A DNA stretch of 64,000 nt, taken from CAWDVR01 sp044869805 (GTDB lineage Bacteria > Acidobacteriota > Thermoanaerobaculia > Multivoradales > SZUA-115). The notes beneath the pieces were generated by a model that was not told the origin of the DNA, ran no database searches, and worked only from the letters and a program-made list of their open reading frames with translations. The stretch spans positions 9,972 to 73,971 of the forward strand of contig JBIOXV010000062.1 of the NCBI GenBank assembly GCA_044869805.1. The letters run 5' to 3'. Shown in pieces: positions 18,601 through 26,002 of this stretch (its first letter is position 1; each line of letters starts with the position of its first letter). Made by a program: the position numbers and the translations under genes.

Positions 18601-19186
18601 CTTCTACGGCGCCCTGACCGATGTCGAGTACTTCATCGAGGTGACGGACCTGGCAAGCGGGCGCAGCCGCACCTACCACAACCCTCCCCGGAACATCTGC
18701 GGAGTGGGCGACACGACTTCGATCCCGCTCGGTGCCTCGTCCGCGACGGCGACCGGAACCCATTTCGAGCTGCTCGCGGAGCTGGAAGCGGAACCTCCAG
18801 TTCTCGCCGGGGAAGAGGCGCTCCCGCCGAAGGCCGCCGGCGGCTGCATCCCGAGCGCGCGCACCCTCTGCCTGGCGGGCGGTCGCTTTGCCGTCGACGT
18901 GGACTGGCGCAACCACCGCACGGGAGAGACGGGGGTAGGGACCGCAGTGCCCGGGCTCGACCCCAGCGGCTACTTCTGGTTCTTCAACCCGGGCAACATC
19001 GAGCTGGTGGTCAAACTGCTCGACGGCCTCGCGGTCAACGGCCGCTACTGGTTCTTCTACGGCGCGCTGTCGGACGTGGAGTACACGATCAAGGTGACCG
19101 ACACCACGACCGGCGCCACCCGGACCTACGTCAACCAGCCCGGCAATATCTGCGGGCGGGCGGACGTGGATGCGTTCGTGCCGTGA
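15629..19186 (+). CDS. Large secreted ELWxxDGT-repeat protein with duplicated C-terminal domain
   Basis: 1185 residues from a TTG start chosen because GGAGG lies seven bases upstream and a clean signal peptide follows (KILRTVLPVTLLAVASVAPA). The body holds roughly eighteen ELWxxDGT-type repeats (ELWTSDGT, QLWVSDGT, ELWVTDGS, LWRSDGT and so on), which are thought to build beta-propeller-like extracellular structures. After about residue 925 two copies of a roughly 110-residue domain follow, each starting LCLxxGR and containing FFWFFNP/YFWFFNP, LDGxxxN, FYGALxDVEY and NICG. Function unknown; surface or extracellular matrix display is likely. The protein has no obvious C-terminal sorting signal. 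Confidence 0.85.
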   Translation: MKILRTVLPVTLLAVASVAPARAQLTTPALVANLNRGGAQHQGVVFDLFANLGGQVLFSAGKEPEGYELWTSDGTSQGTRLVKDLCPYPFCDGWPRLMGTTASRAFLSAEDGSGSRQLWVSDGTNGGTRVLTSFTAWRTQDLEHHLLHPATGKLFFRNTDPWVSDGTLAGTFRLAELLGPGPIALGDLPRDFTAAGTSAFFTAGGSTRIRELWVSDGSRSGTRLVRHFPSDGVGPLAGAGSKLIFGASSPGSGYEPWVSDGTEAGTQVLRELVPGDAGADRIAMLAFPGAVPRVLFSATVGDHHELWVTDGSPAGTSSLASLSGELNSAGGPPVVLAGRLVFKVFRSNVSAEVWSTDGTPSGTQMIAPACTGCFDLAESPFRLADDLALFASQGLAGGTELWRTDGTPLGTVRVKDICPGACSSQPSGGWRLGHSVVFRTQAGNVATALWRSDGTEVGTFAITDLEPDRGVRSAIEGSGGKLLLTMRRPEGFYDLWATDGTPGSLELIELRPVSLDWGSEPSLFAPVGDSLVFWAQTAESSGQLFATDASGGAAPLTSFDPSMRYGAAASGAAQGHPLYFLGSETTGSELWSVHGAPPAASKVTSLGPFDSVLGIVGGQTAYFVRSGTPSAPSDLWMTDGTAPGTRRVATAVGPTTNAAIYETAVLGSDLFFIGAGGDLFRTNGTAAGTVRVKDFPGPTLIDAQMARVGDRVFFAVNGVLWRTDGTEAGTVMVDDIGGGQLAFWFLRELNGALVFRAFRAETGFELWRSDGTPEGTRLLRDIRPGPASSYSYLLLRAENQIFFVGNDGEHGEELWVTDGTSEGTRMVTDLAAGPASSSPFPLQPVGDGRLAFSASDGASGDELWITDGTLFGTWLLADLAPGPRSSTPYSPALVGDQLFFTADDGVIGRELWKLTLPAVEEPCASARDLCLRSGRIRVRVAWRDPRTGAEGVGTAVPFSDQTGFFWFFNPSNIELVAKVLDGTAINEHFWTFYGALTDVEYFIEVTDLASGRSRTYHNPPRNICGVGDTTSIPLGASSATATGTHFELLAELEAEPPVLAGEEALPPKAAGGCIPSARTLCLAGGRFAVDVDWRNHRTGETGVGTAVPGLDPSGYFWFFNPGNIELVVKLLDGLAVNGRYWFFYGALSDVEYTIKVTDTTTGATRTYVNQPGNICGRADVDAFVP

Positions 19187-19259
19187 GAGGGTTCCGCTAC
19201 AATCGCCGGCCAGACCTCGGCACGAAGTACTCGGGCGCCCGGAACGTCGCCACCTTCGC

Positions 19260-19919
19260 ATGCGAATCCTGATCGCCGACGACCACGCGCTGTTTCGCGA
19301 CAGCCTGCGCAGCCTGCTGGCAGGTCGCGGCCTGGAGGTGGTGGGCGAAGCGCGGGATGGGCGCGAGACGCTCGAGCGTGCCCGCGCCCTGCAGCCGGAC
19401 GTGGTCCTCATGGACCTGGAGATGCCGGTGCAAGACGGCCTGGTGACCACGCGGCTGATCAGCGCCGAGATGCCTCAGGTGAAGGTCGTGGTGCTGACCG
19501 CCTCCGACGACGACGCCAAGCTCTTCGACGCCATCAAGTCGGGCGCCCAGGGCTACCTGCTCAAGCACCTCGAGTCGGAGGAGTTCTTCTCGCTGCTCGA
19601 AGGGGTGGGCCGGGGCGAGCCTGCTCTCACCCCGGCCCTGGCGAGGAAGCTGCTCCAGGAGTTCGCCCGCCCGGACCGTTCGTCCGCCCCGGCCCGCGAT
19701 CCCGACGCGTTGACCGACCGCGAGCGCGAGGTGCTGGAGCTGCTGGTCGCCGGCGTGACCTCGAACCGCAAGCTGGCGAAGCAGCTCGGCCTCTCCGAGA
19801 ACACCGTCAAGTTCCACGTGCGCAACATCCTGGACAAGCTGCACCTCAACAACCGCGCGCAGGTGGTTGGCTTCGCGCTGCGGCACGGCATCGTGCCGCT
19901 CCCCGGCAAACCGGACTAG
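19260..19919 (+). CDS. NarL/FixJ-type response regulator
   Basis: 219 residues. Receiver domain: acidic pocket D7/D8 (ILIADDHALFRDSL), phosphorylation site D52 in VVLMDLEMP, a switch Thr in VVVLTASDDD and Lys in YLLKHL. C-terminal LuxR-type helix-turn-helix: LTDREREVLELLVAGVTSNR then SENTVKFHVRNILDKLHLNN. It should activate or repress transcription on phosphorylation. No kinase is adjacent on this strand, but two histidine kinases lie 6 kb away and the nitrate-type operon is convergent, so a role in nitrate control is possible, not shown. Its stop shares the palindrome CTAG with the convergent MFS gene (4-base overlap). Confidence 0.93.
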   Translation: MRILIADDHALFRDSLRSLLAGRGLEVVGEARDGRETLERARALQPDVVLMDLEMPVQDGLVTTRLISAEMPQVKVVVLTASDDDAKLFDAIKSGAQGYLLKHLESEEFFSLLEGVGRGEPALTPALARKLLQEFARPDRSSAPARDPDALTDREREVLELLVAGVTSNRKLAKQLGLSENTVKFHVRNILDKLHLNNRAQVVGFALRHGIVPLPGKPD

Positions 19920-21439
19920 CAGCGCGCGGGCGAGCCTTCGCGCACGTAGAGCCAGGCGTTGACCGCGAAGCAGGCGACGGCGAAGAGCGCCATCGCGGTG
20001 TAGGCCAGGGCGGGGCTGCCCAGCTCCGACAGGCACCAGCCGAGGAGGAGCGGTGGGAAGAAGCCCCCCAGGGCGCCGACGCAGGAGACGAAGCCGATCA
20101 CCGCGCCGGCCTGGCCCGGGTTGACGGTGGGGATGATCTTGAACACCGAGCCGTTGCCGAGCCCCGAGGCGCCGCAGATCACCAGGATGGTGGCGAAGAA
20201 GCCGAGGAAGGCATCCGGGGCGAGGAAGCGGCTCAGGCTGAAGCCGCCGAGGCCCATCACGGCGATGGCCAGCGCGGTGATGCGCCCGGCGCCGTAGCGG
20301 TCCGCGAGAATGCCGCCCAGCGGCCGCATCACTGTCGCCACCAGCGGCGCGAACGGCGCGTAGAGGAGCGGGTTCGGAGCGCCGCCCGGCGCCCCGGCGA
20401 AGACCTCCTGGATGATCAGCGGCAGCGACGCTCCCATCGCCACGAAGCAGCCGAAGGTCAGAAAGTAAAGCAGCGAGATCGCCCAGGTGTGGAGGTCGCG
20501 CCCCACGCGGAGCTGCGACGCCAGGGTCTTGGGTGGCGCGGGGAAGTCCCGGGTCCCGAACCAGATCGCGGCCGTCGCCAGCGCGATCAACGGCAGCCAG
20601 ACGAGGGCCGCGTTCTGCAGCCAGACCGTCTGCCCGCTCGCGCCGAGGGCCTGGGGTGGGCCGCCCAGCGCACCGAGCACTCCGACTCCGATCACCGCCG
20701 GGATCAGGAACTGCGCGACCGTCACGCCCAAGTTGCCAAGCCCGTTGAGGCCGAGCGCCGCGCCTTGCTTCTGCTGGGGGAACCACAGCGTGACGACCGC
20801 CATCGAGGTCGAGAAGTTGGCGCCGGCGATGCCGGTGACGGCTGCCCAGAAGAGCAGCACACCGAACGGCGTATGCGGGTCGGAGAGGGCGAGGCCCGCC
20901 CCTACGCAGGGCACGGCGAGGAGCGCGGTGACCGCCGCGAAGCTCCGCCGGCTCCCGAAGCGGGAGACGATCACGCCGTAGGGGATGCGCAGCAGCGAGC
21001 CGAGGAGCACCGGCGTCGCGGTGAGCCAGAACTTCTGCTTGGCGGAGACGGCGAAACCCGCCGCGGCGAGCTTCAGCGACAGCGCAGACCACAGGAACCA
21101 GACGCCGAAGGCGAGGGTCAGGGCGAAGGTGCTGATGGCCAGGGTCCGCCAGGCCAGCCGTGCCTCGGGGAACGCCTCCACCACGGGCTCCGCGGCCGGC
21201 AGCCGGATCGGCCGGGGCAGGAAGCGTAGGGTGCCGGCCGCGGCGACGAACAGGGCCAGCGAGGCGTAGAACGCGGGCCAGACGATCGAGCGGTCGCCGC
21301 CCAGGGCGGTGTTCAGGCCCGCGGTCAAGAGCCAGATCTGCAACGAGACGATGAGCACCAGGAAGACGATCACCGCCAGCATGACGGTGTTGGTCTTCGC
21401 CGGGTGGGATTCCGACTGCGCGCGGCGGAAGTCTCTCAA
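19916..21439 (-). CDS. MFS nitrate/nitrite transporter (NarK-type) with two-helix N-terminal extension
   Basis: 507 residues. An N-terminal extension has two hydrophobic segments (LAVIVFLVLIVSLQIWLLTA and VWPAFYASLALFVAAAGTLR). Then come the twelve helices of an MFS porter with NarK-like features: ATPVLLGSLLRIPYGVIVSR, GITGANFSTS-like GIAGANFSTSMAV, QGAALGLNGLGNLGVTVAQF and RPLGGILADRYG. It would import nitrate or exchange nitrate for nitrite. The TTG start at 21439 overlaps the Rieske stop (TTGA) and has GGAGGG six bases upstream. It is the last gene of the five-gene nitrate-type operon. Substrate is inferred from family and context. Confidence 0.85.
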   Translation of the reverse strand: MRDFRRAQSESHPAKTNTVMLAVIVFLVLIVSLQIWLLTAGLNTALGGDRSIVWPAFYASLALFVAAAGTLRFLPRPIRLPAAEPVVEAFPEARLAWRTLAISTFALTLAFGVWFLWSALSLKLAAAGFAVSAKQKFWLTATPVLLGSLLRIPYGVIVSRFGSRRSFAAVTALLAVPCVGAGLALSDPHTPFGVLLFWAAVTGIAGANFSTSMAVVTLWFPQQKQGAALGLNGLGNLGVTVAQFLIPAVIGVGVLGALGGPPQALGASGQTVWLQNAALVWLPLIALATAAIWFGTRDFPAPPKTLASQLRVGRDLHTWAISLLYFLTFGCFVAMGASLPLIIQEVFAGAPGGAPNPLLYAPFAPLVATVMRPLGGILADRYGAGRITALAIAVMGLGGFSLSRFLAPDAFLGFFATILVICGASGLGNGSVFKIIPTVNPGQAGAVIGFVSCVGALGGFFPPLLLGWCLSELGSPALAYTAMALFAVACFAVNAWLYVREGSPARC

Positions 21440-21954
21440 GCCTCGCCCTCCGGGGTCTCGGCCAGCAGCCAGACCTCGCCGTCCCGCACCGCCAGCGGGA
21501 AGGAGCGCAGCGGCCGCGGCGGCGGACCCTGGAGGACGGCGCCGGTCCGCGGATCGAAGGCCCCCGCGTGGCACGGGCAGACGATGCGCTCTGCGCCGGG
21601 GTCGAAGTACACGGCGCAGGACAGGTGGGTACACTTCTGCTCGAAGGCGCGCAGCTCGCCGTCCTCGAGCCGCAGCAGGAGCGCCGGCTCGCCGGTACCG
21701 GGCAGGGCGAGCACCTTCATGCCTCCCGGCGGCACCTCGGAAAGCGAGCAGAGCCGCACGTCGCCCGCCCGCGGCTCGCGCGGCATCACCACGTCCTTGA
21801 CCGCCACCCAGCCGCTGCCGGCGGTGAGGCCGGCGGAGACCAGCACCAGGAACTTCGAGAACTCGCGCCGCGAGACGTGCTGCGCCTCCACGCGCTCGAT
21901 GGGGAAGTCGACCTCCCAGGCCGGTCGTGCCGGCAGTCTCGGTGTGTCGGTCAT
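21436..21954 (-). CDS. Rieske [2Fe-2S] protein with Tat-like leader
   Basis: 172 residues. Cluster ligands C108/H110 (CTHLSC) and C126/H129 (CPCH), with C113 and C128 as the probable disulfide pair, indicate a high-potential bc-type Rieske centre. Residues 29-50 (SRREFSKFLVLVSAGLTAGS) look like a twin-arginine signal-anchor, so the domain probably faces the outside of the membrane. It sits between the four-cluster ferredoxin and the MFS porter in the nitrate-type operon and may relay electrons from quinol. No cytochrome bc complex is encoded nearby. Confidence 0.88.
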   Translation of the reverse strand: MTDTPRLPARPAWEVDFPIERVEAQHVSRREFSKFLVLVSAGLTAGSGWVAVKDVVMPREPRAGDVRLCSLSEVPPGGMKVLALPGTGEPALLLRLEDGELRAFEQKCTHLSCAVYFDPGAERIVCPCHAGAFDPRTGAVLQGPPPRPLRSFPLAVRDGEVWLLAETPEGEA

Positions 21955-21975
21955 GGGTCCTCGCCCTCGCGGCCC

Positions 21976-22545
21976 TCAGTCGACGACCAGCTCGGTCGCG
22001 CCGGCCGGCATCATCACGTGTACCTTGGTGGTCACCGTCTGGGCACCGAAGCGGAAGACGTTCACCGGCGCGCTCGCCGGCCGCATCTCGGCGAGCTGCT
22101 CGCGGCTGCCGTAGAACAGGGCACCGCTCGGGCAGACCGTGGCGCACATCGGGCGCTTGCCGGCGCTGGTGCGGTCGTAGCAGAGGTTGCACTTCATCAT
22201 CAGGTCGTAGGCCTCGACCTTCTGCGGCACTCCGAAGGGGCAGGCGAGCACGCAGTTGGAGCAGCCGATGCAGCGCGCCGGGTTGGCGGAGTGGACGACG
22301 CCCAGCTCGTCCTTGGTGATGGCGTCGGCGGGGCAGACCTTGGCGCAGGCCGGCTCGTCGCAGTGCATGCAGACCTGGGTGTAGGTCTGCGGCGAGGCCC
22401 GCCGGTCGACGTAGCCGACGTGGATCATCGCCAGCCCGCCGTTGGTCTCGCACTCGGCGCAGGCCACCTCGCAGGCGTGGCAGCCGATGCACCGCTGCGG
22501 GTCGATGAAGAACTCATGGCGGGTGTCGAAGCGGTGGGCGGTCAT
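21976..22545 (-). CDS. Four-cluster [4Fe-4S] ferredoxin subunit (DmsB/NrfC type)
   Basis: 189 residues with sixteen cysteines in the four-cluster pattern of DMSO-reductase-family electron-transfer subunits: CIGCHACEVAC, CMHCDEPACAKVCP, CIGCSNCVLACP and the group CNLCYDR with MCATVCP. Such subunits wire the molybdenum enzyme to the membrane partner. The gene starts three bases before the end of the catalytic subunit's stop region (22545 against 22548), so both are translated together. No signal peptide is present, so it should be cytoplasmic like its catalytic partner. Confidence 0.92.
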   Translation of the reverse strand: MTAHRFDTRHEFFIDPQRCIGCHACEVACAECETNGGLAMIHVGYVDRRASPQTYTQVCMHCDEPACAKVCPADAITKDELGVVHSANPARCIGCSNCVLACPFGVPQKVEAYDLMMKCNLCYDRTSAGKRPMCATVCPSGALFYGSREQLAEMRPASAPVNVFRFGAQTVTTKVHVMMPAGATELVVD

Positions 22546-22547
22546 GG

Positions 22548-24782
22548 TCAGACGCTGGCGTGCGCCGCGGCCTCGCTCGCCGGCGGCGCCTTTCTGCCGG
22601 TGGGCTCGAGGCGGCAGGCGCTCACCTTGAACTCGGGGATCTTGGACACCGGGTCCAGGTGCCCCGAGGTGAGCTGATTGGCGGACTTCTTGCCCGGCCA
22701 GTGGTAGGGGACGAAGACCGTGTCCTCGCGGATGGTCTCGACGAGCTGGGCCGGGAACTCGGCCTCGCCCCGGCGGGTGACCACCCGCACCAGCTCGCGC
22801 TCACTGATCCCGTGGCGGGCGGCGAGCGCGGGGTGGATCTCGAGCAGCGGCTCGGGGTACTGCTCCACCAGCTTGCCGATGCGGCGGGTCTGGGTGCCGG
22901 AGAGGTACTGCGATACCACGCGGCCGGTGGTGAGGATCACCGGGTACTCGGCGTCGGTGACCTCGGCCGCCTCGCGGTAGGGCACGGCCTGGAAGTGGGC
23001 CCGGCCGTCGGTGGTCGGGAACTTGCGGTCCTCCCACAGTCGGGGCGTGCCCGGGTGGTCGAGGGAGGGGCAGGGCCAGAAGAGGCCGTGACCTTCCTCT
23101 AGCCGGGCGTAGGTGATGCCGTAGTAGTCGGCCGTGCCGCCCTTCGAGGCCAGGCGCAGCTCGTCGAAGATCGCCTCCGAGGTGGCGAGCGGCGTCGGGC
23201 GGCGGAAGGCGAACTTGTCGCCGGCGCCCAGCCGCTCGGCGAGCTCGAGCAGGATGTCGGTGTCGCGGCGCGCGCCCGCCGGCGGGTCGACGGCTGCCCG
23301 CACCCGCACCACGCGGCCCTCCGCCGTGGTCACGGTCCCCTCCTCCTCCTCGTGCAGCGAGCCCGGGAGCACGACGTCGGCATGGCGCGCCGTCTCGCTC
23401 AGAAAGAAGTCGATCGCCACGTAGAACTCGAGCTTCTCGAAGGCCTCGCGCACCATGCGGTTGTTGGGCAGGGAGACCAGGGGGTTGAAGCAGATCGAGA
23501 GCAGGCCGCGGATCTCGCCGCGATGGATGGCCTCGACGATCTCGTACGCGGTCAGGCCCTTGCGCGGCAGCTCGGGCTCCGACACGCCCCACACCCGGGC
23601 GATGTAGGCGCGGTGCTCCGGGTTCTCGATGTCGCGGTTGCCGGGGAGCTGATCGCATTTGTGCCCGTGCTCGCGGCCCCCCTGCCCGTTGCCCTGGCCG
23701 GTGATGGTGGCGTAGCCGCAGCCGGGCTTGCCGAGGCGGCCGGTGGCGAGCACCAGGTTGATGCAGGCGGAGACGTTCTCGACTCCTTTCGACTGGTGCT
23801 CGATGCCGCGCGCGTGCAGCAGGAAGCTGGTTCTCGCCTCACCCCACCATTCGGCGGCGAGCGCGATCTCGTGGCGCGGGATGCCGGTCCTGGCCTCGGC
23901 CCAGGCGAGGTCGTAGTCGGCGACCGCGGCGGCGGCCGCTTCGAAGCCGCTGGTGTGCTGCGCGATGAACTCGCAATCGACCTTGCCGGCCGCGATGAGC
24001 TGGTGGAGCAGCGCGCCGTAGAGCGCGGAGTCGGTGCCGGGCCGGACCGGCAAGTGGAGGTCGGCGGTGCGCGCGATGGGCGTCTCCCGCGGGTCGACGA
24101 CGATCAGCCGCGCCCCCTGGTCGCGGGCGCGCCAGATCCAGTGGGTGAGCGTGGGGAAGGTCTCGGAGACGTTGCTGCCGCAGAGCAGGATCACCTCGGC
24201 CCGCGCCAGGTCGGCGAAGCTGTTCGAGGCGCGGTCGAGGCCGAAGGCCTTCTTGTTGCCGGCACCGGCGCTCACCATGCAGAGCCGGCCGTTGTAGTCG
24301 AGGTTGCTGGTCTGGAGCGCGACCCGCGCGAGCTTGCCCATCAGGTAGCTCTTCTCGTTCGACAGCGAGACCCCCGACAGCACGGCGAAGGCGTCGCGGC
24401 CGTGGCGCTCCTGGAGGCGCTGGATCTCCCCTACCGTCCGCCCCATCGCCTCGTCCCAGCCGACGGGGCGGAAGCCCTCGCCGGCGGCGCGCGCCAGCGG
24501 CGACAGCAGGCGGTCGGGATGGTTGCTCTGCAGGTAGCGCTGCACGCCTTTCGGGCACAGCCGGCCCTCGTTGAACGGGAACTCCTCCCAGGGCTCGAAG
24601 CCAACGACGCGCTCCCCCTTGACCAGCAGCTTGATGCCGCACTGCATGCCGCAGAAGCAGCAGTGCGTGGGGACCACCGCGTCCGGCTCGCTGCGGCCGG
24701 GGAGGCCGCCCGCCGGCGGGTAGTTGAGGTGCGGCCCGTGGTGCTCGATCAACTGTTCGGCGGCAATCGGGAGCTGGGCCAT
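22548..24782 (-). CDS. Mo-bisMGD oxidoreductase, nitrate-reductase type (NasA/NarB-like)
   Basis: 744 residues, molybdopterin oxidoreductase of the DMSO-reductase superfamily. The N-terminal [4Fe-4S] ligands are C41-x2-C44-x3-C48-x27-C76 (CCFCGMQC then GRLCPKG), the spacing of Nap/Nas/formate-dehydrogenase-like enzymes. Further on are LCGSNVSETFPTLTHWIW, GQGNGQGGREHGHKCDQLPG and the C-terminal dinucleotide-binding domain with VPYHWPGKKSANQLT. No Tat leader, so cytoplasmic. The ATG at 24782 is used; upstream sequence is not conserved in character. With the NarI-like, ferredoxin, Rieske and NarK-like neighbours, nitrate reduction is the most likely reaction, but another oxyanion or formate cannot be excluded. 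Confidence 0.85.
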   Translation of the reverse strand: MAQLPIAAEQLIEHHGPHLNYPPAGGLPGRSEPDAVVPTHCCFCGMQCGIKLLVKGERVVGFEPWEEFPFNEGRLCPKGVQRYLQSNHPDRLLSPLARAAGEGFRPVGWDEAMGRTVGEIQRLQERHGRDAFAVLSGVSLSNEKSYLMGKLARVALQTSNLDYNGRLCMVSAGAGNKKAFGLDRASNSFADLARAEVILLCGSNVSETFPTLTHWIWRARDQGARLIVVDPRETPIARTADLHLPVRPGTDSALYGALLHQLIAAGKVDCEFIAQHTSGFEAAAAAVADYDLAWAEARTGIPRHEIALAAEWWGEARTSFLLHARGIEHQSKGVENVSACINLVLATGRLGKPGCGYATITGQGNGQGGREHGHKCDQLPGNRDIENPEHRAYIARVWGVSEPELPRKGLTAYEIVEAIHRGEIRGLLSICFNPLVSLPNNRMVREAFEKLEFYVAIDFFLSETARHADVVLPGSLHEEEEGTVTTAEGRVVRVRAAVDPPAGARRDTDILLELAERLGAGDKFAFRRPTPLATSEAIFDELRLASKGGTADYYGITYARLEEGHGLFWPCPSLDHPGTPRLWEDRKFPTTDGRAHFQAVPYREAAEVTDAEYPVILTTGRVVSQYLSGTQTRRIGKLVEQYPEPLLEIHPALAARHGISERELVRVVTRRGEAEFPAQLVETIREDTVFVPYHWPGKKSANQLTSGHLDPVSKIPEFKVSACRLEPTGRKAPPASEAAAHASV

Positions 24783-24792
24783 GCGCGAGCCC

Positions 24793-25833
24793 TCAGCCGA
24801 AGAGCGAGCCGGCCTGGCGCCGGGCCTCGAGGTGGGCTTTGGCGAGGGCCGAGCGTTTGCCGGCAGGCGACAGGTCGAGGTGCGAGCCACCGCCCGCGAG
24901 CCCGAAGTCGAGGCCTACCTCGCGCGACACCTCTTTGAGGTCGACGAGGTGGAGCTGCGACGCGAAGGCCTCGCCGGAGTGCGGGCAGACGGCCTGTGGG
25001 CCGCGCGCTCCCTCCTCGCGGTAGACGGCCACGCCGAGCTGCGCCGGCCGCTGGACGACGTGGAAGAACTTGCCGAACGGCAGCCAAACGAGGAACAGCA
25101 CGACAGTGATGGCGTGGGAGATCGCCATGAAGGCGTGCGCCTTGCCGTGCAGCAGCTCGTAGTCGAAGGTCAGCCCCAGGCCGGTGACCGCCACCAGGAC
25201 GAGGAGCACGAGCGGCATCCAGTCCACCTCGAACGTCTGGGTGGCGATCTGCCCGGCGTCGGTCATCCGCCGGCGGAGGAAGAAGGCGGCGCCGGCGATC
25301 ACCATCACCGAGCAGATGTTGAGGGCGTGGAAGACCAGGAATGCCGCGATCGAGCCGAGAGGGAAGCGGAAGGCGGGGAATCCCGCGAGGTGCGCCTGGT
25401 AGATGCCGGGCCCGGCCAACGTGAAGTGTACCCAGCCGAAGGTCAGCGGGATGGTGATGGCGAACGCCGCCAGGCATCCCCAGGCGAGGAGGAAGTGGGC
25501 CAGGCCGCGCTTCGTGCCCCGCCGGAAGATGAACCGTTGCAGCACCACGTTGGAGAGCAAGCGCCGGGTGAGGAGCAGCCCGTTGCCGAGGAAGCGGCGG
25601 GAGAGGAGGTGCTGCACACCGCGACGCCAGTAGCGGCGCGTCGGGGGCCGCTGCAGCCAGACGGCGTAGCGATAGACGATGCCGAAGCTGGCGAAGAGGG
25701 TGCCGAAGAGGTAGGCCACCAGAGCGCCGTCGAAGTTGCGGAGGTTGCGCGAGCCGGCGATGATGGCCGCCAGCAGGAGGACCGTGGCCAGGCAGGCCCA
25801 GGCCAGGGCGCGAAGATTCAGCGTCGAGAACAT
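24793..25833 (-). CDS. NarI-like membrane cytochrome b subunit
   Basis: 346 residues with about six hydrophobic segments. The pattern of histidines in membrane helices (GLAHFLLAWG, FHALNICSVM, GKAHAFMAISHAITVVLFLV and WLPFGKFFHVV) fits a NarI-type dihaem quinol dehydrogenase. A cytoplasmic C-terminal tail includes VCPHSGEAF. It is the first gene of the operon, 10 bases before the catalytic subunit. The ATG at 25833 is chosen as the first start before the first membrane helix. The haem count is inferred from family resemblance. Confidence 0.75.
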   Translation of the reverse strand: MFSTLNLRALAWACLATVLLLAAIIAGSRNLRNFDGALVAYLFGTLFASFGIVYRYAVWLQRPPTRRYWRRGVQHLLSRRFLGNGLLLTRRLLSNVVLQRFIFRRGTKRGLAHFLLAWGCLAAFAITIPLTFGWVHFTLAGPGIYQAHLAGFPAFRFPLGSIAAFLVFHALNICSVMVIAGAAFFLRRRMTDAGQIATQTFEVDWMPLVLLVLVAVTGLGLTFDYELLHGKAHAFMAISHAITVVLFLVWLPFGKFFHVVQRPAQLGVAVYREEGARGPQAVCPHSGEAFASQLHLVDLKEVSREVGLDFGLAGGGSHLDLSPAGKRSALAKAHLEARRQAGSLFG

Positions 25834-25871
25834 CTCGGTCAGGGTAAGGCGGCGCTCCGGGGCCTCGCAAT

Positions 25872-25911
25872 GCCTGAACAGGCGGCCTTCCGGGGCCACC
25901 CTTCGGGGTGG
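25872..25911. promoter_or_regulatory. Palindrome and UUCG hairpin upstream of the nitrate-type operon
   Basis: GCCTG-AA-CAGGC (25872-25883) is a near-perfect dyad 39 bases upstream of the operon start, followed by a hairpin CCACCC-TTCG-GGGTGG (25896-25911) with a stable tetraloop. Either could be an operator or leader structure for the divergent pair (NarI-like minus, kinase plus). No FNR-type or NnrR-type box was seen. Confidence 0.35.
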
Positions 25912-26002
25912 GGTGCCGCCCGCCCAGGAAAGGGTTGCGCAGGGGGTCGAAGGGCGAGCATGATCGCTCGATATCCCGGTCCTCGCCGGGTCGAGCCCCT
26001 CG

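Noticed and set aside
22560..24938. Long plus-strand open frames opposite the molybdenum oxidoreductase and its neighbours
   Set aside because: The sense strand carries complete cofactor motifs; the opposite frames show only low-complexity Ala/Gly/Arg/Glu sequence.
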